Part shown: positions 15,208-22,780 of the stretch, in pieces | How positions within the stretch are numbered: the stretch's first letter is position 1 | How the letters are laid out: the number at the start of each line of letters is the position of its first letter | Assembly: GCF_039555325.1 (NCBI RefSeq) | Contig: NZ_CP154608.1 | Span: 1,302,001 to 1,366,000, forward strand | DNA: 64,000 bases | Direction of reading: 5' to 3' | Origin: Sphingomicrobium sp. XHP0239 | GTDB lineage: Bacteria > Pseudomonadota > Alphaproteobacteria > Sphingomonadales > Sphingomonadaceae | The notes under the pieces: generated by a model | The model's input: the letters and a program-made list of their open reading frames with translations, nothing else | Databases searched by the model: none | Told to the model about the DNA's origin: nothing | Position numbers and translations under genes: made by a program

Positions 15208-16227
15208 ATGATCACTATCGACGGCTCCGAAGGCGAAGGCGGCGGGCAGATGCTGCGCAACGCCTGCGCGCTGTCGCTCGTCACAGGCGAGCCTTTCATC
15301 ATCGAAAAAATCCGCGCGGGCCGCGATCAGCCCGGGCTTATGCGCCAGCACCTGACCGCGATCGAGGCCGCCTGCGCCATTGGCGGGGCCGATTGCGAGG
15401 GATTGCAGCTCGGCTCCAACCGCATCACCTTCAAGCCAGGTTCGGTGACGCCGGGCGATTATCGCTTTGCCGTCGGAACGGCGGGCTCGACCGCGCTCGT
15501 CCTCCAGACGATACTCGTGCCGCTCGCGCTGGCCGACAAGCCGTCGCACCTAATTATTGAGGGCGGCACCCATGCCAACATGGCCCCCCCGTTCGACTTC
15601 ATCGCGAAGTGCTTCCTTCCCATCTTTGAGCGTATGGGGCCGCGCGTCTCAGCCCGCATCAAGCGACACGGTTTCTTCCCGCGCGGGGGCGGCCGGATCG
15701 AAATCGACATCGAGCCTTCACCGTTGCGTCGGATCGAATGCATTGAGCGGGGCGAACTCCGCGAGCGGTCGGGCATGATTGTCTCCGCCTCGCTCGGCGA
15801 CGGCAAGATCCCGCAGCGCATTCGAAAGGCGACACTTAAAGCGCTGACCGAGTGGGACGAAACCATGGTGTCCATTCGGGATTTGCCTGCCGACCAAGGC
15901 CCGGGCGTGGCGATGACGTTGGAAGCCGCCTACGAGCATGTGACCGAGGTCGTTTCGGGTTTCGGCAAGCTGGGCGTGTCGGCAGAACGGATTGGAACCA
16001 CCGCGGGCAGGCGTATGGCCGGTTACCAGGCGTCGAGTGCCTTTGCGGGACCGTACCTGCAGGACCAACTCCTCCTGCCAATGTCGATAGCGGGTGGCGG
16101 CACCTTCACTAGCGTGAAGGTCAGCGAGCACACTCGCACTGCGGCAGACGTTATCACCAAATTTACGGGACGCAGCGCGCAATTCGAAGATGCGGACACA
16201 AGGGGAACTTTGGTCCGGTTATCCTAG
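15208..16227 (+). CDS. rtcA: RtcA RNA 3'-terminal phosphate cyclase
   Basis: 339 residues from ATG 15208 (MITIDGSEGEGGGQMLRNAC), 38 bases after rtcB. Signature stretches include the IDGSEGEGGGQ N terminus, RAGRDQPGLMRQHLTAI, GTAGSTALVLQT, HGFFPRGGGRIE and the C-terminal SEHTRTAADV containing the histidine that is adenylylated. RtcA converts RNA 3'-phosphate ends to 2',3'-cyclic phosphates with ATP and can adenylate 5'-phosphates. Together with RtcB it forms the RNA repair pair controlled by RtcR. Confidence 0.96.
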   Translation: MITIDGSEGEGGGQMLRNACALSLVTGEPFIIEKIRAGRDQPGLMRQHLTAIEAACAIGGADCEGLQLGSNRITFKPGSVTPGDYRFAVGTAGSTALVLQTILVPLALADKPSHLIIEGGTHANMAPPFDFIAKCFLPIFERMGPRVSARIKRHGFFPRGGGRIEIDIEPSPLRRIECIERGELRERSGMIVSASLGDGKIPQRIRKATLKALTEWDETMVSIRDLPADQGPGVAMTLEAAYEHVTEVVSGFGKLGVSAERIGTTAGRRMAGYQASSAFAGPYLQDQLLLPMSIAGGGTFTSVKVSEHTRTAADVITKFTGRSAQFEDADTRGTLVRLS

Positions 16228-16428
16228 AGACGATTCAAAAGCGGACAGTCCACACACGGCCCCAAAGCTACCGCGCCCAAGCCTAGGCTACGTGTCACTT
16301 TTTTCCGTAGGTCCGCCAGCTTCTTCAACGGCTCTCGTTTGGGGATAAAAGCTGGGTAACTATCGAACCCTCTCGACTCTGGCGGGGAGTCGCGGAATCA
16401 TGTCGGGGTCTGTCCTGAAAAGACGAAA

Positions 16429-16453
16429 GCCCAGCGGTAGGACGCTGGGCCTT
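16429..16453. terminator. Hairpin terminator downstream of rtcA region
   Basis: Perfect arms GCCCAGCG (16429-16436) and CGCTGGGC (16443-16450) with a six-base loop are flanked by AAAG and CTT. It stands within the 350-base gap 16228-16581, where I found nothing else except an unassigned AT-poor stretch. Confidence 0.6.
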
Positions 16454-16581
16454 CAGATCAGGAGAGCTTCGCAAAACCGGTCGTAGGGGCGCGAAGCTGA
16501 GGTAACCTGACGCGCACTATCTGCGCTGACTGAAAGCCTTCGTCAAGCCTCTGCGTCGTGCCAGACCAAAGAGGTAATACT

Positions 16582-16770
16582 ATGGCACGCAAAGAAGGGC
16601 GCAACCGCGCCAAACTAACCGATGAAACGATTCGCGCCATCTGGGATCGTCTTCGCCTAGGCGAGATCCAACACGATATCGCGGCGGACTTTGGCATCAA
16701 CCAAGGCCGAATTTCTGAGGTCAACACTGGAAAGCGGGGTGGCCATATCACTGGCCTTCGCCCGGTCTAA
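16582..16770 (+). CDS. Tiny HTH protein
   Basis: 62 residues from ATG 16582 (MARKEGRNRAKLTDETIRAI). The rest (WDRLRLGEIQHDIAADFGIN, then QGRISEVNTGKRG) is a resolvase- or CENP-B-like helix-turn-helix. GAGGTAA lies upstream of the start. Such single-HTH proteins are common in prophage and island DNA and usually lack a known role. The neighbouring HsdR_N gene begins 142 bases downstream, in the same direction. Confidence 0.6.
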   Translation: MARKEGRNRAKLTDETIRAIWDRLRLGEIQHDIAADFGINQGRISEVNTGKRGGHITGLRPV

Positions 16771-16912
16771 GCCGGAGAGGGGTGGGTCTCGGCCCGCCCC
16801 TCATTCACCGGACAAGCCGCCCGCAGCAGAGTATTGTCAGCCTCAAAGTTCGTTAACCGATTGACGAAGCTACCTCATCTATTAGCTTCCCTCACAAACA
16901 GGGGGGGAACTA

Positions 16913-17965
16913 ATGGAAATCGAAGCCAGCATCGCAGAACTGCAAGCAACTTTGCGGAAGCACCGCGAAAAGCTCGCTACCAAAGAAGCCGCTAAGACTA
17001 CGCTTGTTCTGCCGTTCCTCAGAGCGCTCGGTTACAACATCTTCGACCCAGACGAAGTTGTGCCGGAATTCACTTGCGACGTTGGCACCAAGAAGGGTGA
17101 GAAGGTCGACTACGGGATTTGTGTTGGCGGCGAGATCAAGATCCTAGTCGAATGCAAACCTGCCAACGGCGACCTTTCAATTAAACATGCGAGCCAGCTC
17201 TATCGGTATTTCGCTGCCACCGATGCGCGACTTGCCCTGCTGACGAATGGCGTCATCTATCGGTTCTTCACGGATGCCGAGAAAACCAACATGATGGACG
17301 ATCGGCCGTTCTTCACATTCGATCTCGATAACTACAAAGCCTCTGATCTTCGAACACTTGCAACTTTCCAGCGCGCTGACTTCGATCTTGCTCGGATTGT
17401 CTCACATGCCGGAGCGCTAAAACTTCAGTCTGAAGTTTTGGCAGAGCTACGCAAGGAGTTCGATGAGCCTTCGGACGATCTTGTCAAAATCATCGCCGGC
17501 CGGCTGCATGATGGGATCATCACTAAAGGTGTCAGGGACCGATTTCGGTCTGCTATTACCCAAGCCTACGGTTCGTTGATTAGGGACGGAGTCCACCAGA
17601 GACTTGAGAAGGCGATTAGCGGGGGCAGTGACGAACCAGACCATCAAATGGCTGAGGTCGATCAAGGCGCGGTCGAGACTACAGACGTAGAGATTGAGGG
17701 TTTCAACATCATCCGGGCCATTTGTGCAGAGAAGGTCGATCCCTCTCGCATGGTGATGCGAGACGCTAAGTCCTACTGCGCGATCCTCCCGGACGATAAC
17801 AACCGGCGTACGATTGCACGGATGCATTTCAATAGTCCTACCTCGCGCTATCTGGGGCTATTCAGCGGAAAGGATGAAGCCCGGGAAGGCGTTATGGGGC
17901 CGGTAGATATCTTCAAGCACAAGCGGGCAATTTTGAAGCGTGTAGCTGAGCTTGAGGAAGAGTGA
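16913..17965 (+). CDS. Orphan HsdR N-terminal-type restriction nuclease
   Basis: 350 residues. Residues 1-190 match the HsdR N-terminal nuclease domain: a helical start, FLRALGYNIFDPDEVVPEF, and the PD-(D/E)xK core with Asp67 (VDYGIC), Glu80 and Lys82 (ILVECKP). A QLYRYFAATDARLALLTNG segment follows. The C-terminal part (260-350; AICAEKVDPSRMVMRDAKSY) is a second small domain seen in solo members. There is no helicase domain and no HsdM or HsdS gene nearby, so it is not a type I restriction complex. The solo family occurs in prophages and islands with unknown function. A defence role is plausible. A GGGGG-rich ribosome site precedes the ATG. Confidence 0.8.
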   Translation: MEIEASIAELQATLRKHREKLATKEAAKTTLVLPFLRALGYNIFDPDEVVPEFTCDVGTKKGEKVDYGICVGGEIKILVECKPANGDLSIKHASQLYRYFAATDARLALLTNGVIYRFFTDAEKTNMMDDRPFFTFDLDNYKASDLRTLATFQRADFDLARIVSHAGALKLQSEVLAELRKEFDEPSDDLVKIIAGRLHDGIITKGVRDRFRSAITQAYGSLIRDGVHQRLEKAISGGSDEPDHQMAEVDQGAVETTDVEIEGFNIIRAICAEKVDPSRMVMRDAKSYCAILPDDNNRRTIARMHFNSPTSRYLGLFSGKDEAREGVMGPVDIFKHKRAILKRVAELEEE

Positions 17966-18194
17966 GGGCTGTTCCTAAAATGTGCCAGCAGACTTATCGC
18001 TAGCTGCCCGTCCCCTTAGATAGCGAAATCACGTCGGCAACGTCTGATGACTTTACCACGGAAGGCTGAGAGATCGCCGCTGAGTGGCTGAACCAACAGC
18101 GAATCATAGTTCTCCTCCCAATGGGCGCCCGGGATAGCCAACTTCATGGAATTTTCATGGATTAGACGGTCGCACATACGAAGTGCTTGAAAAA
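17966..18194. other. Intergenic stretch, nothing recognised
   Basis: About 230 bases between the nuclease gene and the tRNA-Thr remnant. I see no reading frame with coding character, no strong hairpin and no known RNA. The stretch 18257-18458, on the other side of the remnant, is likewise featureless apart from the small hairpin at 18241-18256. Confidence 0.4.
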
Positions 18195-18240
18195 TGGTGC
18201 TGCTGGGGAGGATTGAACTCCCGGCCTCACCCTTACCAAG
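18195..18240 (-). tRNA. tRNA-Thr(GGU) 3' fragment, likely att remnant
   Basis: On the minus strand this reads CTTGGTAAGG (anticodon loop with GGT), a GTGAGG variable region, the T arm CCGGGAGTTCAATCCTCCC, the 3' acceptor strand AGCAGC and CCA. This is the 3' half of a tRNA-Thr. The 5' acceptor, D arm and a matching anticodon 5' strand are missing, so it is not a working tRNA. 3' tRNA halves of this kind are classic leftovers of tyrosine-recombinase integration. A small hairpin, GCAAGC-GTTA-GCTTGC (18241-18256), abuts the broken end. Confidence 0.75.
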
Positions 18241-18458
18241 GCAAGCGTTAGCTTGCGGTCTCGGACGCCAAGCCGATTACGATTAGCGCTCGCGCCAACC
18301 GTAGAAGTTTGGACCCTTGCCGAATCAGGCGGCGAAGGGCTCGCGCAACACATGTATCGTGCGCCGCCATCCACATGAGTTCGGGGGCGTCCACCGATAA
18401 TCGATTACATGCGCATTCCATACAAAATAGAATTAGCATCGCTAAGTCATTGAAAATA

Positions 18459-18535
<77 letters not shown>

Positions 18536-18906
18536 CTCGTGTCAAACTGGTCTGCCCGATACCCAATGGGACGGCCCGACACAAATGAAAAAGCCCTCGC
18601 CGTCCGCCCTTCGGTCCAGTTGCGATTCGCTACCCGACCACGGGCGAAACGAGTGCAGAGAGCAGCGTGACAAATCTGCATCCCGAACGAACTTTCGACC
18701 GGGCTGCATTCTGACGCTTTCGATAAAGCCTTTGTTATTCAATGCGTTGCGAGACCTTGCACGAGATCGGGACATCCTCGGTTCGCGATCCGATACCGTC
18801 AGTCTTGCTGTTGCAACAATTGCGCGCTTAAGGGCGCGAGCGTCCGGGCGAACGACATCCGCCTATCTGATCAATGACACACCAACCCTTGGGGGGAATT
18901 GGACAC
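18536..18906. other. Upstream region of the TonB receptor
   Basis: About 370 bases without a supported gene. The last part (GGGGGGAAT near 18892-18900) holds the ribosome site of the receptor gene at 18907. A promoter is expected here, but I could not pick a convincing -35/-10 pair or a Fur-like box by eye. Confidence 0.4.
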
Positions 18907-21411
18907 ATGAATAAGTTTCTGCTCAGCAGCAGCGCGCTCGCTGCCTGCGCGCTCGTTCCGGGCGTTGCGCACGCCCAGTCCACCGGCTCCATCGAGTTCG
19001 ACGACGATGACGCCATCATCATTACCGGGACGGCCGCGACCGACGCCGAGGGCGTCGAGATCCCCGACGATCCCAAGGCCAAGCAGGTCCTCGGCGAAGA
19101 GATCATCCGTCGCCAGCGCCCGGGTCAGACGGTCAACGACATCGTCAACCTCGTTCCCGGCGTCAGCTTCCAGAACAACGACCCCTGGGGTTCCTCGGGC
19201 GGTGGCTTCACCATCCGCGGCTTCACCTCGGACCGCATCTCGCAGACCCTCGACGGCCTGCCGCTGAACGATTCGGGCAACTACGCCCTCTACACGAACC
19301 AGCAGGTCGATCCCGAAGTCCTCGAGGAAGTGAACGTCAACCTCGGCGTGACCGACGTCGACAGCCCCACGGCCTCGGCCGTCGGCGGCACCATCAACAT
19401 CCGCACGCGCCTCCCCGCGCGCGATCCGGGCGTCGTTTCGACGCTGACCTACGGTAACGTCGCGGCCGAGGGCAATTCGTTCGACAGCCCCTATTATCGC
19501 GCGTTCGGCATGGTCGATTTCGGTGACCTGACCGGAAGCGGCACGACCGCCTTCTTCTCGGCCAGCTATCTCAACTACGACGTGCCCTACAACTCCTACG
19601 GCCAGGTCGACAAACAGCAGTACAACGGCCGCGTCTTCCAGGAACTCGACAACGGCAACTTCATCTCGCTGTCGGGCCACTACAACGAAAATCGCAATAA
19701 CTTCGCGGGTTCGGTCAATTATCAGGAACTGCTCGACGCGTTTGCCGCAGGCGACGGTGCCGCTCGCTTCCGTCTCGACGAAGATGATCTCAATTTCCCC
19801 TGCACCGTGGACAGCGTTCCCGGTACGCCGGGCGTCGCCGACGGCGTCAACGGCTGCGGCGCGGAATTCTCGCGTCGCTACAACCCGTCGAACACCGGCA
19901 ACCTGCGCGTATCCTCGCTCGTCAACCTCACCGACCGGCTGACGCTCACGATTGATCCCAGCTATCAGTATGTGAAGGCCAACGGCGGCGGCAACGAAGA
20001 GCTGATCGAGGGCGTCTGCTTCCTCGGCGTCGGCAACCGCTGTAACGGCAACCCCGCCACCGCGCCCCAGCTGACCGGCTTTATCCGCGGCGGCTATTAC
20101 TACGGTCGCGATCTCAACGGCGACGGCGATACGCTCGACCAGCTCAGCGGTTTCGACCCCAGCCAGACGCGAACCCACCGCGTCGGCGTGATCTCGAACC
20201 TGATCTACGACCTCAGCGACGATCACCGCGTGCGCGTCGCGTACACGCTCGATCATGCCAACCACCGTCAGACGGGCCAGACCTCGATCGCCGAAATCGA
20301 CGGCGAGATCCCCGACGTCTTCCCGGTCAATGATCCGGTCCGCACCCGCGACGGTTTTGAACTGAACAAGCGCGATCGCCAGTCCTACGCGATTCTCAAC
20401 CAGGTTTCGGCCGAATATCGCGGTCAGTATCTCGATGACGATCTCACGACCGTCGTCGGGCTGCGCGCGCCGTTCTTCGTCCGCGACCTCGACCAGAACT
20501 GCTTCACCACCTCGGCTTCGGGCTTCATCGATTGTATCGGCGACCCGCGTCTCGTGGAAATCTATCGCGCGAACAACCCCAACGTGTCGGCGCCGCAGGA
20601 GCGTCGCTACACCTACAACGAGCTGCTGCCGAATGTCGGTTTCACCTACGCGTTCGGTGATGCCTCGGTCTTCGGCAACTACGCGCGCGGCCTCTCGGTC
20701 CCGGGCACCGACACCCTGTACGACAGCTTCTTCTTCCCCGACACGGACGATGCCCGTCCCGATCCGGAGACGACCGACAGCTTCGACGCCGGCGTTCGCT
20801 ACCAGAACCGTCAGTGGCAGGCGCAGATCGCGGGCTACTTCACCAAGTACAATAACCGCCTCGCGGTCTCGTACGACCCGCTTCTCGATGAATCGATCAC
20901 GCGCAACCTCGGCCCGGTCGACAAGTATGGCTTCGATGCCTCGATCGCCTACAGCCCGGCCCCCGCGACCCTGTTCTACGTCTTCGGTGGCGTGAACGAG
21001 AGCGAGATCAAGGAAGACGTGATCGACGACGTCGATGCCAACGGCAATCCGATCCTGATCCCGACGGCGGGGAAGAGCGAGAGCGGCGCACCGTTGTGGA
21101 TGGTCGGCGGCCGCGTTCAGCAGGCCTTCGGTCCGCTCGAACTCGGTGTCCAGGCGAAGTACACCGGCAAGCGGTTTGCCAACGACATCAACACCGAGGA
21201 AGTCCCGGGATACATGCTCGTCGATGCGGACGTCCGCTTCGACCTCGGTGAAATCGGTGCGAACAACACCGCGGCATTGCAGTTCAATGTCACGAACGTG
21301 TTTGATGAAGCGTACATCGGTTACGTCTCGCCGAGCTTCGATGCCGAGCCGTCCTTCATCCAGATCGGCGCACCCCGTGCGCTCAGCCTCTCGTTCATCC
21401 TCGGCTATTAA
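18907..21411 (+). CDS. TonB-dependent outer membrane receptor
   Basis: 834 residues from ATG 18907 (MNKFLLSSSALAACALVPGV then AHA, a signal peptide). The mature start carries an acidic DDDDAIIITGT box like the TonB box of sphingomonads. The plug domain follows (RRQRPGQTVNDIVNLVPGVS, then GFTIRGFTSDRISQTLDGLP), then a long beta-barrel rich in Tyr/Asn/Asp. It ends in the terminal aromatic strand (APRALSLSFILGY). Such receptors import siderophores, vitamin B12, sugars or peptides. The ligand is not readable, and no regulator or inner-membrane partner is adjacent. It is a single gene followed by a good terminator. Confidence 0.92.
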   Translation: MNKFLLSSSALAACALVPGVAHAQSTGSIEFDDDDAIIITGTAATDAEGVEIPDDPKAKQVLGEEIIRRQRPGQTVNDIVNLVPGVSFQNNDPWGSSGGGFTIRGFTSDRISQTLDGLPLNDSGNYALYTNQQVDPEVLEEVNVNLGVTDVDSPTASAVGGTINIRTRLPARDPGVVSTLTYGNVAAEGNSFDSPYYRAFGMVDFGDLTGSGTTAFFSASYLNYDVPYNSYGQVDKQQYNGRVFQELDNGNFISLSGHYNENRNNFAGSVNYQELLDAFAAGDGAARFRLDEDDLNFPCTVDSVPGTPGVADGVNGCGAEFSRRYNPSNTGNLRVSSLVNLTDRLTLTIDPSYQYVKANGGGNEELIEGVCFLGVGNRCNGNPATAPQLTGFIRGGYYYGRDLNGDGDTLDQLSGFDPSQTRTHRVGVISNLIYDLSDDHRVRVAYTLDHANHRQTGQTSIAEIDGEIPDVFPVNDPVRTRDGFELNKRDRQSYAILNQVSAEYRGQYLDDDLTTVVGLRAPFFVRDLDQNCFTTSASGFIDCIGDPRLVEIYRANNPNVSAPQERRYTYNELLPNVGFTYAFGDASVFGNYARGLSVPGTDTLYDSFFFPDTDDARPDPETTDSFDAGVRYQNRQWQAQIAGYFTKYNNRLAVSYDPLLDESITRNLGPVDKYGFDASIAYSPAPATLFYVFGGVNESEIKEDVIDDVDANGNPILIPTAGKSESGAPLWMVGGRVQQAFGPLELGVQAKYTGKRFANDINTEEVPGYMLVDADVRFDLGEIGANNTAALQFNVTNVFDEAYIGYVSPSFDAEPSFIQIGAPRALSLSFILGY

Positions 21412-21440
21412 GCCGTCGACGAGACGATCGTCTTACGAGG

Positions 21441-21470
21441 GGGGCGGTGCCGAAAGGCGCCGCCCCTTTC
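21441..21470 (+). terminator. Intrinsic terminator of the TonB receptor gene
   Basis: GGGGCGGTGCC (21441-21451), GAAA loop, GGCGCCGCCCC (21456-21466) with one G-T pair, then TTTC. It begins 30 bases after the stop. Confidence 0.9.
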
Positions 21471-21565
21471 GTTTGCGCTATTGGAGGATCGCGATTGATT
21501 GAGACGGCCCCGGTCGTGGACGCGCGTCCCCGCATCCATACCGTCGGCACTGCCAGAACTTCAGG

Positions 21566-22780
21566 TCAGGCCGCCGGCCATGTCTCGAGGCGAGCGACAA
21601 AATCGCTCAGCCACGCATTGGTCTGGTGCCCGTCGACGACGCGATGATCGATCGTGAGCGTGACATAGGCCATCGGACGGATGACCATCACGTCCTGTCC
21701 ATCCAACTCGCGCACCACGACCCGCTTCTCCAGCTTGCCGACGCCGAGGATCGCCGCCTGTCCTTGGTGCAGGATGATCGGGGCAGCCAGCAGGCTGCCC
21801 GACACGCCATGGTTGGAAATGGTGAAGCTTCCGCCCGTCACCTCGCTTCGCTGAAGCTTGTTGTCGCGCGCGCGGTTCGTGAGATCGCCGAGCTTCTCGC
21901 CGATCTGCTCCAGCGTGAGGGCGCCGGCATCCTTCACGACCGGAACGACAAGACCCTTGTCGCCGAGCGCCGTGCCGACCCCGATATCGATCGTGTCCGA
22001 AACCGCGATGCGATCTTCTTCCCATCGCCCGTTGATCGCCGGCACCATCGCCATGGCCTGCGCGGCGGCCTTCACGATGTAGGCGGTGTAGCTGAGCTTG
22101 ACGCCCCTCGCCTTCATCGCGGCCTTGTGCGCGGCGACGGCGCTGAAATCGGCTTCGAACAGGGCGGTGACATGCGGCGCGTCCGTGACGGCTTTCAGCA
22201 TGTTGTCCGCGATCGCGCGGCGCATCCGGTCGTGCGGAATATCGTCCGACGCAAAATCCTCGACCACGCGCGGCTGCGCGGTGGTGGGCTTGCCGACATG
22301 GGCGACGGTAGCGCTCGCTACCGCCTTGTCGACATCGGCCAGCGTCACGCGCCCGTCGCGGCCCGTTCCTTCGATAATGTCGGGATCGAGATCGTGCTGG
22401 ATCACCGCCCGTTTGACGGCGGGCGACAGGCGCGTTTCTTTCGCGATCCGTCGCCTTGAATCCGTTGATGGCCGCGGCGCCGCTTCCGGACCCTTCACCT
22501 CCACGCTCGCCGTCTCGGTAGCAGCGTCGGTTTCCGCTTCTCCCTCCGGATCGATCCGCGCCAGCAGCGCCCCCGGCTCGGCCTCGGCGTCGCTGTCGAG
22601 CAAAATCTCGCGCAACACCCCATCGGCGGGGGCCGGCACTTCCTGCGTCACCTTGTCGGTTTCCAGCTCGACCAGCGGATCGTTGACGCGGACCCGTTCG
22701 CCCACCTTGGCCAGCCAGCCGCGCACGACCGCCTTGGTCCCTTCCTGTTCGTCGGGAACGACGACGTCGATCAGGCCCAT
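21566..22780 (-). CDS. 2-oxo acid dehydrogenase E2 (dihydrolipoyl acyltransferase)
   Basis: 404 residues from ATG 22780, sharing one base with the E1 stop (TGATG). One lipoyl domain (residues 1-80) has the LVELETDKVTQEVPAPADG lipoylation lysine. A peripheral E1/E3-binding domain follows (LSPAVKRAVIQHDLDPDIIE, then GTGRDGRVTLADV), then the acyltransferase core ending in TIDHRVVDGHQTNAWL with the catalytic HxxxD. The length suits branched-chain or 2-oxoglutarate-type E2. It is the last gene of a long minus-strand operon with a fused E1, an aminotransferase and paa genes. The substrate could be branched-chain 2-oxo acids or phenylpyruvate, see findings. Confidence 0.93.
   Translation of the reverse strand: MGLIDVVVPDEQEGTKAVVRGWLAKVGERVRVNDPLVELETDKVTQEVPAPADGVLREILLDSDAEAEPGALLARIDPEGEAETDAATETASVEVKGPEAAPRPSTDSRRRIAKETRLSPAVKRAVIQHDLDPDIIEGTGRDGRVTLADVDKAVASATVAHVGKPTTAQPRVVEDFASDDIPHDRMRRAIADNMLKAVTDAPHVTALFEADFSAVAAHKAAMKARGVKLSYTAYIVKAAAQAMAMVPAINGRWEEDRIAVSDTIDIGVGTALGDKGLVVPVVKDAGALTLEQIGEKLGDLTNRARDNKLQRSEVTGGSFTISNHGVSGSLLAAPIILHQGQAAILGVGKLEKRVVVRELDGQDVMVIRPMAYVTLTIDHRVVDGHQTNAWLSDFVARLETWPAA

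Noticed and set aside
18195..18256. Complete tRNA-Thr gene
   Set aside because: The 5' acceptor strand, D arm and matching 5' anticodon strand are not present, so only a 3' fragment is reported.
18871..20265. 464-residue open frame on the minus strand, rich in Val, Ala, Glu and Arg
   Set aside because: It lies wholly opposite the TonB receptor gene, whose signal peptide, plug and barrel are unmistakable. The frame exists because of GC-rich third positions.
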